From JAGVPT01 sp963772165 (lineage in GTDB: Bacteria; Bacteroidota; Ignavibacteria; UBA10030; UBA8401): a stretch of 64,000 bases of DNA. Made by a program: the position numbers and the translations under genes. A model generated the notes under the pieces. That model worked only from the letters and a program-made list of their open reading frames with translations, was not told the origin of the DNA and did no database searches. The stretch covers positions 5,609 through 69,608 of the forward strand of contig CAVYWA010000026.1 in NCBI GenBank assembly GCA_963772165.1, given 5' to 3'. Shown piece by piece: positions 29,296-37,458 of this stretch. Position 1 is the first letter of the stretch. The number at the start of each line of letters is the position of its first letter.

Positions 29296-29826
29296 TTATT
29301 CGAAGCCAATCAGTAGGCCCGCGCTTATTCCCAGAGACTGCGCGGATTTCTGAGCAAAGGTGGAGCTATAACCTGGCTCTACATACCAACCCACATTCGT
29401 GCTCGGCCAGAACATGAAGTCGAGAACGAATTCCATGTCATAAGACGCGATACGATCGTTCCCACCAAAGTTGTGAACCACCTCAGGTCCCAGGCCGAAC
29501 ATAAACTCCGCGTTGCGAGATAGTCGATATGGTTTCTTAAACAATAAGTCGAATCCAACTTCGGTGTGATCCAAAGCCTTGAGTGCAGTGACCCCGCTTT
29601 CCAACTCGAGCCAATTTTCTACCGGCGTAGCCTCAACCGCAAGCGTGCCGCCGAATTGAGATGAAGATTCATTTAGACTCCATTCTCCTGCCGATCCAAT
29701 CTCGAGAACAAAAGAATGATCTTTGTCGGCATCCTCCTGAGCGAGGACACAGCGCGTTGAGAAATGCAGAACGCCAAGGGCAAGAATTATCCATAACCTT
29801 AGTTTACATTTCAAAGGTCTTTGCAC
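29296..29826 (-). CDS. Small outer-membrane beta-barrel protein
   Basis: 176 residues with a signal peptide (LRLWIILALGVLHFSTRCVLAQ). The mature part alternates polar and apolar residues in strands: SFVLEIGSAGEWSLN, FGGTLAVEATPVENWLELE, EVGFDLLFKKPYRLS, AEFMFGLGPEVVHNFG, MEFVLDFMFWPSTNVGWYVEPGY and a final LGISAGLLIGFE. This is an eight-strand-type barrel, as in many uncharacterised envelope proteins. It precedes the TonB receptor by 61 bp on the same strand. No enzymatic motif is visible. Confidence 0.75.
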   Translation of the reverse strand: MQRPLKCKLRLWIILALGVLHFSTRCVLAQEDADKDHSFVLEIGSAGEWSLNESSSQFGGTLAVEATPVENWLELESGVTALKALDHTEVGFDLLFKKPYRLSRNAEFMFGLGPEVVHNFGGNDRIASYDMEFVLDFMFWPSTNVGWYVEPGYSSTFAQKSAQSLGISAGLLIGFE

Positions 29827-29889
29827 AATCGCTTGATTTGGGCTGGGTAAGTTAATCGTGTCGCTAGCACATAAATTGATAGCGAGCGC

Positions 29890-29909
29890 CGCGCTACGGC
29901 AATAGCGCG
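29890..29909 (-). terminator. Hairpin behind the dtxR-mntH-uspA operon
   Basis: CGCGCTA (29890-29896 region) pairs with TAGCGCG (29903-29909) around a six-base loop. It lies 20 bp downstream of the universal stress gene. There is no U-run, so factor-independent termination is doubtful. Confidence 0.35.
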
Positions 29910-29930
29910 CGTATGGTAAAGGTTTATTTA

Positions 29931-30347
29931 TTACTTCGCTTTTAAAAGAAGCACCGGCACACTGACTCCGTGCCGGACCTTTGTCACCGTTGTCCCAAGA
30001 AAAAGGTCAGCCATTAAACGGTGGCCGTGTGTGCTCATCGCTAAGAGATCGCATCCCCTTTTTTGAATCCATTTGACGATTTCTTCTGCAGGTTCGCCGT
30101 ACGCCAGCTCCGCTTCTGCCGGAACACCGTCTGAGCGGAATTCAGATGTCACTTTCTCAAGATACTCCCTGTCTTCAACGACTTCCGGGCTGACGGCATC
30201 AGAACCGAATGTCCTGGCAGCCCAGCCGTCGGCAACGTGCAACAGCACGACCCGGCTTTGCATAAATCGAGCGAGTTGCTTGATATGCTCGATGATTGTC
30301 CTGTCTGTCGGAGTGCCGTCTAAGGTTACGAGAATCGTTTTATACAT
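29931..30347 (-). CDS. Universal stress protein (UspA family)
   Basis: 138 residues, a single Usp domain. It has the first strand MYKTILVTLDGTPTDRTIIEH, the helix AELAYGEPAEEIVKWIQKRG, the strand CDLLAMSTHG and the ATP-binding signature GHRLMADLFLGTTVTKVRHGVSVPVLLLK (G-2x-G-9x-G(S/T) type, here with LGTT). Usp proteins bind ATP or other adenylates and help under stress. It lies 27 bp behind the Nramp gene, which suggests a shared transcript under DtxR-type control. Confidence 0.94.
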   Translation of the reverse strand: MYKTILVTLDGTPTDRTIIEHIKQLARFMQSRVVLLHVADGWAARTFGSDAVSPEVVEDREYLEKVTSEFRSDGVPAEAELAYGEPAEEIVKWIQKRGCDLLAMSTHGHRLMADLFLGTTVTKVRHGVSVPVLLLKAK

Positions 30348-30374
30348 ACGCGTTTCCTCTTTGCGTGCAAAAGT

Positions 30375-31817
30375 TTATCCGCCAACGATGACGTGCCATG
30401 CCGCAACAAGCGAATCTGGAAGAGCATAAATATCCATAATTGTGATCAGAATAGCACTCCCCCAGCCAGTGATCATCAAAAACCAGCCGTTCTTCCACTT
30501 TCCCATCCGTTTGCGGGAACTCGTGAGATGAAGGAGAGGGAACATCGAGAACGGAAGCTGTATCGCCAATACCACCTGGCTCAGGGTCAGCAAGTCGGTG
30601 ACGCTGCTGTTGCCGCGAAGGCCGATGATGAAAATTGCCGGCAGGATAGCAAGCGTGCGGGTGATGAGACGCCGTATCCACGGCTTGATCCTCCAATGCA
30701 TGAAACCTTCCATGACGACTTGTCCGGCGAGAGTACCGGTAATAGTGCTGCTTTGGCCGCTTGCCAGAAGAGCTACCGCAAACAATGTACTCGCAACCAC
30801 GGTCCCCAACAAGGGTGCAAGTGTTAGGTACGCCACCCGAATCCAATCGCTTTCCGCCGCTAATTTTACTATTTGACCTCCGGCAACCGCTACGCTATCT
30901 TTGCCGTAGAAAACTATCGCAGCAAGCACAAGAATGGCTGCGTTGACAAAAAAGGCGATGGCTAATGCAATGACGGAATCGATGGTATTAAACTTAACAG
31001 CCTGTCGTATGGACGCTTGATCCTTCTGCAGTTTGCGGCTTTGCACGAGCGCCGAATGGAGATACAAATTGTGCGGCATCACCGTCGCGCCAATAATACC
31101 GATTGCAACGTAGATCATTCCGACTTGCCGAAAGTTTGGAGACACAAGAGCAAACCCCATTTCAGCAAAGCTCGGTTGCGTTTGCGAGAAGATGAAAATC
31201 TCGATGAAGTAACAAACACCCATTGTTGCAACCAAGAGCAAGACAATGGCTTCAATCGTGCGCATGCCGAAGTGCTGTAGACCAAGAAGAAGCAGAACGT
31301 CGAGCCCTGTGATGATGACCGCCCATAACAGAGGAATATGAAACATCAGATTGAGTGCAACTGCACTGCCGAGCACCTCTGCCAGATCGCACGCTCCGAT
31401 TGCAATCTCGGAAAACAGCCAGTTAGGCCAGCGGGTCCAGCGCGGATACCAGTCGCGAAGGCATTGAGCGAGATCTTTTCCGGTCACCACACCGAGGCGG
31501 GCGGCAATGATCTGCAAAAATATTGCCATCAAACTGGCCATCCCGACCACCCATAATAGCCCGTATTTAAACTGAGCACCTCCCTGTAAATCAGTCCCCC
31601 AATTACCGGGGTCCATGTAGCCCACACTGACGAGGACTGCCGGCCCGACAAATGCCCGCCAGCTTTTCCAGAAACCCGCTTCTTGCTTTGGCACCTCCAC
31701 CGTGCCGTGGACTCCTTCCAGCGAGGGGTGACCGATGTCCGGTGCCTTTTCTGAATCTTTTAGCGTTAACTCTTTAGGATCGTTCGTCAAGTTGAAATTA
31801 GTTTTGTCCGTGCCCAT
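30375..31817 (-). CDS. mntH: Nramp-family divalent metal/proton symporter
   Basis: 480 residues. After a soluble N-terminal tail of about 45 residues come 11 predicted helices. TM1 carries the metal-binding motif DPGN (69-72 in GYMDPGNWGTDL) and TM6 the MPHN motif (GATVMPHNLYLHSAL), the two hallmarks of Mn(II)/Fe(II) transporters of the inner membrane. The ASGQSSTITGTLAGQVVMEG stretch is the family consensus transport signature. It follows the DtxR-like regulator by 18 bp and precedes a universal stress gene, which supports manganese uptake under metal control. The N-terminal tail is longer than in E. coli MntH. Confidence 0.95.
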   Translation of the reverse strand: MGTDKTNFNLTNDPKELTLKDSEKAPDIGHPSLEGVHGTVEVPKQEAGFWKSWRAFVGPAVLVSVGYMDPGNWGTDLQGGAQFKYGLLWVVGMASLMAIFLQIIAARLGVVTGKDLAQCLRDWYPRWTRWPNWLFSEIAIGACDLAEVLGSAVALNLMFHIPLLWAVIITGLDVLLLLGLQHFGMRTIEAIVLLLVATMGVCYFIEIFIFSQTQPSFAEMGFALVSPNFRQVGMIYVAIGIIGATVMPHNLYLHSALVQSRKLQKDQASIRQAVKFNTIDSVIALAIAFFVNAAILVLAAIVFYGKDSVAVAGGQIVKLAAESDWIRVAYLTLAPLLGTVVASTLFAVALLASGQSSTITGTLAGQVVMEGFMHWRIKPWIRRLITRTLAILPAIFIIGLRGNSSVTDLLTLSQVVLAIQLPFSMFPLLHLTSSRKRMGKWKNGWFLMITGWGSAILITIMDIYALPDSLVAAWHVIVGG

Positions 31818-31835
31818 TTTTTCCCTTTGTTTCGG

Positions 31836-32486
31836 TCAACCCTCGACAAAAATATTTTGCGCTAACATCGAACTTATAACCGTTTCTTTCGTCCCGATTT
31901 TAACGACCATTGAATCATCGAATTTATTTTTTTGCTTTACGAGAATACGTTTATTCAGAGAGAGTCCGATGGAGGATGCGTATTGCAGCAATTCAGGGTT
32001 CGCGTCATTGACGCGCAAAACGCGCACGGTGGCCCCCTCTTCCGTTTCGCCCAGCGGCTGCAGATCCATTTTCTTTATCGTTCCATCTTTTTGGGGAATC
32101 GGATCGCCGTGGGGATCGACCTTCGGGTAACCGAGGACTTCGTCGATCTTCTCCTCCATCCTTTCCGACATGATATGCTCGAACTCTTCCGCTTCTTCGT
32201 GAATTTTGTCCCACGAAAAATGGAGGACTTCCACGAGGAACATTTCCCACAACCGGTGCTTCCGGATGATCTTGAGCGCGGAACGCTTTCCTTTTTCCGT
32301 CACTTCAACTCCTTTGTACGGCACGTGACGGAGAAACCCTTTTTTAGAAAGCTTCTTTACCATGTCAGTAACGGATGCGGGAGAAATTTTGAGCTTTGCC
32401 GCAAGCAGGGTGGTGGTGACTGTTTTCTCGCTTGCTTCGAGTTCATAGATATTCTTCAAATAATTTTCGACGCTGATACTCGGCAT
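31836..32486 (-). CDS. DtxR/MntR-family metal-dependent repressor
   Basis: 216 residues, the three-domain DtxR type. The winged helix is at 1-65 (SVENYLKNIYELEASEK, LKISPASVTDMVKKLSKKGFL, VPYKGVEVTEKGKR). The dimerisation and metal-binding domain follows (LKIIRKHRLWEMFLVEVLHF, KIHEEAEEFEHIMSERMEEKIDEVLGYPKVDPHGDPIP, with the expected His/Glu/His ligands). The C-terminal SH3-like FeoA domain starts near 140 (LGETEEGATVRVLRVND). Metal-loaded protein would repress its own operon, and an operator-like palindrome lies just upstream of its start (32504-32519). The partner mntH makes Mn(II) the likely co-repressor. Confidence 0.95.
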   Translation of the reverse strand: MPSISVENYLKNIYELEASEKTVTTTLLAAKLKISPASVTDMVKKLSKKGFLRHVPYKGVEVTEKGKRSALKIIRKHRLWEMFLVEVLHFSWDKIHEEAEEFEHIMSERMEEKIDEVLGYPKVDPHGDPIPQKDGTIKKMDLQPLGETEEGATVRVLRVNDANPELLQYASSIGLSLNKRILVKQKNKFDDSMVVKIGTKETVISSMLAQNIFVEG

Positions 32487-32503
32487 ACTTCCAGCATAAT
32501 AAA

Positions 32504-32519
32504 TTTAGGTAAGCCTAAA
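32504..32519. promoter_or_regulatory. DtxR-type operator palindrome
   Basis: TTTAGGTAAGCCTAAA has perfect outer arms TTTAGG/CCTAAA and agrees with the DtxR/IdeR/SirR-like consensus TTAGGTTAGCCTAA. It ends 17 bp before the regulator's start codon, as expected for autorepression. It also lies 110 bp upstream of the divergent hydrolase. Confidence 0.8.
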
Positions 32520-32629
32520 ATAATATTTAGAACGGCAAAAGTCAAGTAGCAGGAGGGTAAAAGAATCTGCTTCGTGATATGCCACTGAGGAACTGCCCCA
32601 ACATCATGTTTTCTTTTGTATATTGCGGT

Positions 32630-33470
32630 ATGGACACCGGTGCCTTTCAGCTTCCTCTTGATTCGTCGACCGTTCACTATTCCGTCCTTGGAAGCGGGGA
32701 GCCGCTTATTCTCTGCCCAGTAACTTGGGGAATCGACGGCCACCGGTGGACAATGTTGGAAGAACTTGCCCGCCATTTCACTCTTATCCGGCTTGACCCG
32801 CGGGGAACGGGGAAATCGGGAAGAGTAAAGGAAAAGAGCGAATATGGGATTCCAGCTCTTGTGAGCGACATAGAAAAGTTGCGCGAACATCTCGGGATCG
32901 AAAAATGGAATATCATGGGGCAATCGGCGGCGGGATGGACGGCGCTGGAATATACGCTTGCCTATCAACAGCATGTCGAGAATCTCGTGATCATCTGTTC
33001 CTCGCCGACGGGGCAATATCTATAAAGGAACGTTCCGGGATCCCTCCAACCCGCTCTATCCCCGCTACGAACGCCTTTCGCAAGAAATCCGGTCACTGCC
33101 GCAGGAAGAACGGGTTAAGAAGTTTAACCGGACGATCTATCAATACGATGCCCAGACAGAGGAGGCGCGAACAACGATCGATACGATTTTTGCGAACGCG
33201 GAATTCGATCCGAGGCGAAATCAATACTTTGTCATGAGCGAATTGCAGAGGTATGATGTAAGGAGCCGTTTGAGCGAGATTTCCGTTCCAACGCTCATCA
33301 TCGGCGGAAGGCACGACGTCCATGTTTCGCCGTCGTGGTCAGAAATGATGGCGGAAAAAATTCCCGGCGCTCAACTAACAATGATGGAACAGAGCGGACA
33401 TTTTCCCTGGCTCGACGAACCCAAAAAATTTTTCGATGTGATGGGAAGTTTTCTTTTGTCTCCCCCATAA
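32630..33470 (+). CDS. Alpha/beta hydrolase, frame interrupted once
   Basis: About 279 residues, cytoplasmic. Catalytic triad candidates are Ser in IMGQSAAGWTALEY, Asp in IIGGRHDVHVSP and His in EQSGHFPWLDEP; oxyanion-side motif LDPRGTGKSG. The first frame stops at 33025 and the second begins TYKGTFRDPSNPLYPRYERL. Removing one G from GGGG at 33010-33013 gives SPTGNIYKGTFRDP and a single protein ending at 33470. The start is uncertain: ATG 32630 (MDTGAFQLPLDSSTVHYSVLG) fits the family best, but ATG 32606 and 32579 are also open. The substrate is unknown; the family contains esterases, proline iminopeptidases and haloalkane hydrolases. Confidence 0.8.
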
Positions 33471-33485
33471 AGCGAAATACCCAAA

Positions 33486-34182
33486 TTAGCGCTTTCCCGT
33501 TTTCTTCTTTCTTCTTAAAAATTTCGTCCGACAACCCGGTGTTTACCTTATAGTCAGAATAGATAATGGTGGCGGTACCCTTACGCGGGGGCCGTTGTGG
33601 GCCGTACATTTTTTCTGCAGATGAATCGGCGGGCTGCTGGGTGTCCATGCGGGCTTCAATTCTCGAGGGGAGCGTATACTTACCATCGACGACTTCATAC
33701 TCAAGGTTAACGGTAACCTTTCTTACGTCCGACGGTGTGGATTCGAAATGGGTTACCACCCAGCGCGCCCCGTCAACCCAGATATAACTTTCGCGGACCG
33801 GCTTTCCCTTTTCAGGCTTCGAGAGCAGCCGTAGTTTGTACACGGTCACGCCGTCTCTTTGCCGGGTCTCCACTACCGTTGCATCGAACTTGTCGATAAG
33901 CTGCGCCGGATTCAAACTGGTCACCTCGCGCGGAACCATCGCGAAATTCTTTGCTTCGATGTGGGTTTTATCCGGTTGTTTAAAGTAGATCGTCACGAGC
34001 ATCTCGGGGATTTGCATCCGCTCCATATCGACTGTGACCTTTAATGTCGCCGTATAATCTTTCACTAAATCAAATTGCCCCTTCATTTTTTGAAGGATCT
34101 CGGCCGCAGTGATCGACTGCGAACATGCGGAGTGAAATCCAACGGCCAAGAACGCAAGAGATAAAATGAAATTTCTTTTCAT
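33486..34182 (-). CDS. LolA-like outer-membrane lipoprotein sorting domain protein (probable stop at 33486)
   Basis: About 231 residues with signal peptide (KRNFILSLAFLAVGFHSACSQS). The mature part follows the LolA/LolB-like half-barrel pattern: TAAEILQKMKGQFDLVKDYTATLKVTVDM, MLVTIYFKQPDKTHIEAKNFAMVP, and RESYIWVDGARWVVTHFES. As sequenced, the frame runs on to 33298, overlapping the convergent hydrolase by 170 bp with an Arg-rich tail. Removing one G from GGG near 33496 gives ENGKR and TAA at 33486-33488, with no overlap; this is my preferred end. ATG 34182 is chosen because it starts the signal peptide. It may carry lipid or lipoprotein across the periplasm; the neighbouring ABC and MFS genes are on the same strand. 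Confidence 0.7.
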
Positions 34183-34210
34183 CGTGCGCCTATCGATATT
34201 CGAGGGAAAA

Positions 34211-35489
34211 TTATGGAATGTTGTTTTTTGCTTCATGTCTTCCGACAACGGCGTTATAGACCGCCATCAAAACAGTTGCAGCAACTCCAATAGCAAAAAG
34301 CGAATACCAAACGACGCCGGGATTTGACGCTCCCCGCGCAAACGTCGCATAGAGCCATCCGCCGAAAGGCCCTCCGACAAACCAGGCAATGGCGACGGGA
34401 AGAAACGCATATCCCTGGAATAATCCCTGCTGGCCTTCCGGTGCAAGGTCGGAGATATATTCGTAATACCGAGGAGCTTGCGTCATTTCTCCGATCGAGA
34501 AAACAGCGAGTCCCGCAATGATTGTCCAGATTGTCGGATGAACCGCAATCACGAGCCAGCAAACGCTCGACACTGCGAAGCCTGCAACAATTGCCGTTCG
34601 TGTCGGAAGATGTTTGGTGAGACGGTTGACGATAAGCTGGAGCGCAATGATTCCCCAGGCATCGGAAGATTGGATAATTTCAAACGGCGCATCTTTTGAG
34701 ATATAATCGCTTACGTAAAACGGGACAATGATAAATATCTGCCAGAACATAATCCAGAAAAGCGAGAAAATAAGAAGGAAGATCATGAACTTCGCGTTGC
34801 CCAGCACAAGAATAAGATTTTTAAACTTTGTCCCCAAAGTTTCCACAACGATGACTCCCTCTTTCTTCACTTCTTTGTACAGCGTGATATTCACAAAGAA
34901 CATCAGCAGGCAGCTTATGGCTGAAACGATGTACACATACTGAATTCCATACGTGCTTCTCACACTGAAGGCAATAGCCGGCCCGATCGCCGCACCGACA
35001 TTGACCAGCCAATAATAGACCGCATAGCCGAGCGACTTTGTCTCCGGTTTCGAAGTGAGGGCAACCGTTCCCAGCACAGACGGCTTGACGAACGATCCGC
35101 CAAGAGCAGTGAGAATAAGAATGGGAACGAGCACCCAAAATAAGGGCAACCCGCTGTATATTCCGCGAAACGACTCCATTCCTGTGGAACCGATGAGGAA
35201 ATAACCGGCAGCGAGAACAATAAACGCAAAAGAAAACGCCCGCCGAAATCCGAATTTGTCCGCAATCGTTCCGGCAAATATCGGCAGCAAATAAATCAAA
35301 CCGCCGAACACCGATGAAAGCTGTCCGACTTGAAACTCCGAAAAATGAAGATGGTCGCGCAAGAAAATGCTCAGTACCTGTCGCCTGCCCGTAATAGGCA
35401 AGGCGCTCGAACAATTCCATTCCGTTAGCCACCCAAAACGTTGGGTGAAAACCATTCTTGATCTCCGTGAGGCTCTGGCGAATCTTCAT
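34211..35489 (-). CDS. Major facilitator (oligopeptide/POT-like) transporter, frame interrupted near the N-terminus
   Basis: About 426 residues with 12 predicted helices. The true N-terminus (KIRQSLTEIKNGFHPTFWVANGMELFERLAYYG) is in one frame, and the remainder (QVLSIFLRDHLHFSEFQVGQL ... FAGTIADKFGFRRAF) in another. Removing one G from GGG (CCC at 35388-35390, plus strand) gives AYYGRRQVLSIFL. The features ELFERLAYYG and the GTIADKFGFRR loop are characteristic of POT/PTR-like peptide carriers and relatives in this phylum. ATG 35489 has GGAAA at suitable distance. It lies 37 bp behind an ABC-2 permease and 28 bp before the LolA-like gene, so all four genes may form one transcript. Confidence 0.85.
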
Positions 35490-35526
35490 GAACATTTCCG
35501 TGCAGCGTTTAAAAAAATCTTCAATT

Positions 35527-36366
35527 TTATGAAAGAATATCTTTGCGTCGAAAAACGAAAAGCGTTATCAGCCAAAATCCGGCACAGTGGGCGGCGAGAA
35601 CACTGCTTGATGTGGCGATCGCCCCCCAGTCGATGGGATTCTTAAACGCCTGCTGCCACACATTTTGGTATGTCGTGAAGAGATACGGTTTGACCGGCTC
35701 GACCGATTCGACCGGCAAATTCGAAATGACAAGCAAGGCGACCATGACCGCCATGGTTGCGATGATAGGCCCGATTGCGTTTTCCACAAAAGATGAGAAC
35801 AAAAAGGCAAGCGACGCAACAACCCACATCGACAAAATCCCAAGGCCGTAGGCAAGGGCAAAACGCGGCCACATTTGCGACTCCGGTAAAATCGTGAGCA
35901 TATCGCGGTCGATAGCGAGCAAATCACCGCTGCCGAAAATCAACAAACCGAGCCCCACGCTAAGAATGGCAATTGAGACGACAAGCGATGCCGCATAGAT
36001 CAGCGTGGTAATATATTTCGAATTGAGAACGCGACTCCTTGAAACCGGCCGTATCAACGTCAATCGAAATGTGCCGGCCGTGGCCTCGCCGGCAAGCTGG
36101 TCGCCTGCTACAAGGCTTATGAGAAAGGGAACATGCACCCACAAACTGTTCATAATCAGCTGCGCAATGACCCACCCGTTAAAAAGATTCCCGGTAATGA
36201 AAAAATCATTTTGCAGCGACCGCATCTGGTACTGGATGAATCGTCCTCCCTCAACTTTCATCGCCCACATCACCAACGGGATGATGACAAGCACGGCGAT
36301 GAAGCCGATGTAGGTCCGCCATTTTGCGTACGTCTTAAACAGCTCGTAATAAATGAGGTTGAACAT
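35527..36366 (-). CDS. ABC-2 type transporter permease
   Basis: 279 residues with six predicted helices. The N-terminus MFNLIYYELFKTYAKWRTYIGF and the segment LAGEATAGTFRLTLIRPVSRSRVLNSKYI are the usual ABC-2 pattern (the EATAGT-x-R motif precedes TM3). It forms the membrane part of an exporter with the ATPase encoded 24 bp upstream. The substrate is not readable; similar pairs are linked to drug, lipid or gliding-related export in this phylum. Confidence 0.92.
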   Translation of the reverse strand: MFNLIYYELFKTYAKWRTYIGFIAVLVIIPLVMWAMKVEGGRFIQYQMRSLQNDFFITGNLFNGWVIAQLIMNSLWVHVPFLISLVAGDQLAGEATAGTFRLTLIRPVSRSRVLNSKYITTLIYAASLVVSIAILSVGLGLLIFGSGDLLAIDRDMLTILPESQMWPRFALAYGLGILSMWVVASLAFLFSSFVENAIGPIIATMAVMVALLVISNLPVESVEPVKPYLFTTYQNVWQQAFKNPIDWGAIATSSSVLAAHCAGFWLITLFVFRRKDILS

Positions 36367-36390
36367 GGGTTTCCTGCCAGGCCGTACTCT

Positions 36391-37308
36391 TTAGTTTTCT
36401 TCTGTAACTGAAAGAAAATATTTTTCCAGCGAGCGCTGCTGCTGCACGGAAAACACTTTGCACTTTGCAGCAACAAGTTTCGAGACAACGGACGGAATGT
36501 CTTTGGTCTCGACCGTTGCAATGATTCCGGACGGATCTTCGGCTGCAGAGTGCACTTCTTTTATTTTCTTCAGCACGCCGAAAGCTTTTGTTCGGGGCTC
36601 TACCGTAAATAAAATTTTATTTGCGCTTGCCCGGAGAAGCTCATCAACGCTCCCTTGGACGACGAGTTTTCCCTTGTTGATAATCGCCATACGGGTAGCA
36701 ACTTGTTCGACTTCATTCAACAAATGAGATGAAAGGAACACCGTCATTCCATGGTCTTTGGAAAGCCGGGTAATCAATTCGCGCACTTCTTTCATGCCCT
36801 GCGGATCGAGCCCATTCGTCGGTTCATCGAGCACGATTAACTCCGGATCACAGAGGAGCGCCTGCGCAATGCCAAGACGCTGCTTCATGCCGTGAGAAAA
36901 TGTTTTCACGCGATCGTCCGACCGTTCTTCAAGACCGACCAGCGCCAGCGAGTCCAGAATTTTCTTTTTCCGGGGAGCTTTCCCAAGTGTCAGAGATCCG
37001 GCAATTTCCATATTGCGGTACGCAGTGAGGTATAGATAGAAGTCGGGCTTTTCAACGATGCCGGCGACTTTTGCAAGCGCTTGTTCCCTCTCTGTCTCAA
37101 GCCGGTAGCCGAGCAATTCTACAGAACCGGTTGTGGGCTGAATGAGCGAGAAGATCATCCGGATCGTTGTGCTCTTTCCTGCGCCGTTCGGGCCTAAAAA
37201 TCCGAACACATCGCCGCGGTGAATTTCGAGGTTCACGTCTTCTGCGGCCCAGCGATGCTTGTAGCGCTTGCCGAGGTTGGTTGTTTTGAGAATTATTTCT
37301 TCAGACAT
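36391..37308 (-). CDS. ABC transporter ATP-binding protein
   Basis: 305 residues. Walker A GPNGAGKSTT, Q-loop in LIQPTTGS/VEKPDFYLYLTAYRN, signature HGMKQRLGIAQALL (a degenerate LSGGQ of the ABC-2 drug/antibiotic type), Walker B LIVLDEPTNGLDP and H-loop FLSSHLLNEV are all present. The C-terminal 80 residues (KILFTVEPRTKAFGVLKKIKE) form the usual accessory domain. ATG 37308 is the real start: the 17 preceding codons of the open frame are a translated family D repeat. It works with the permease at 35527-36366. Confidence 0.94.
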   Translation of the reverse strand: MSEEIILKTTNLGKRYKHRWAAEDVNLEIHRGDVFGFLGPNGAGKSTTIRMIFSLIQPTTGSVELLGYRLETEREQALAKVAGIVEKPDFYLYLTAYRNMEIAGSLTLGKAPRKKKILDSLALVGLEERSDDRVKTFSHGMKQRLGIAQALLCDPELIVLDEPTNGLDPQGMKEVRELITRLSKDHGMTVFLSSHLLNEVEQVATRMAIINKGKLVVQGSVDELLRASANKILFTVEPRTKAFGVLKKIKEVHSAAEDPSGIIATVETKDIPSVVSKLVAAKCKVFSVQQQRSLEKYFLSVTEEN

Positions 37309-37314
37309 AAGAGA

Positions 37315-37455
37315 CAATGAGCAATGAACAATGAGCAATGAACAATGATCAATGAACAATCAACAATGAGCAAAAAGACAACGATATTATCTTGTTTGAA
37401 AACGAAGGAACAAAAATGAATTTCACTTACTGTTCATTGTTGATCGTTGATTGAT
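37315..37455. repeat. Family D repeat array (CAATGAACAATGATCAAT type)
   Basis: Eight CAATGA/CAATCA-like steps run from 37315 to 37371. An inverted copy (TGTTCATTGTTGATCGTTGA, 37431-37450) lies 60 bp further on, just after the stop of the glycosyltransferase. The arms can pair to form a long hairpin at a gene boundary, as at 26726-26791. Confidence 0.7.
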
Positions 37456-37458
37456 AAA

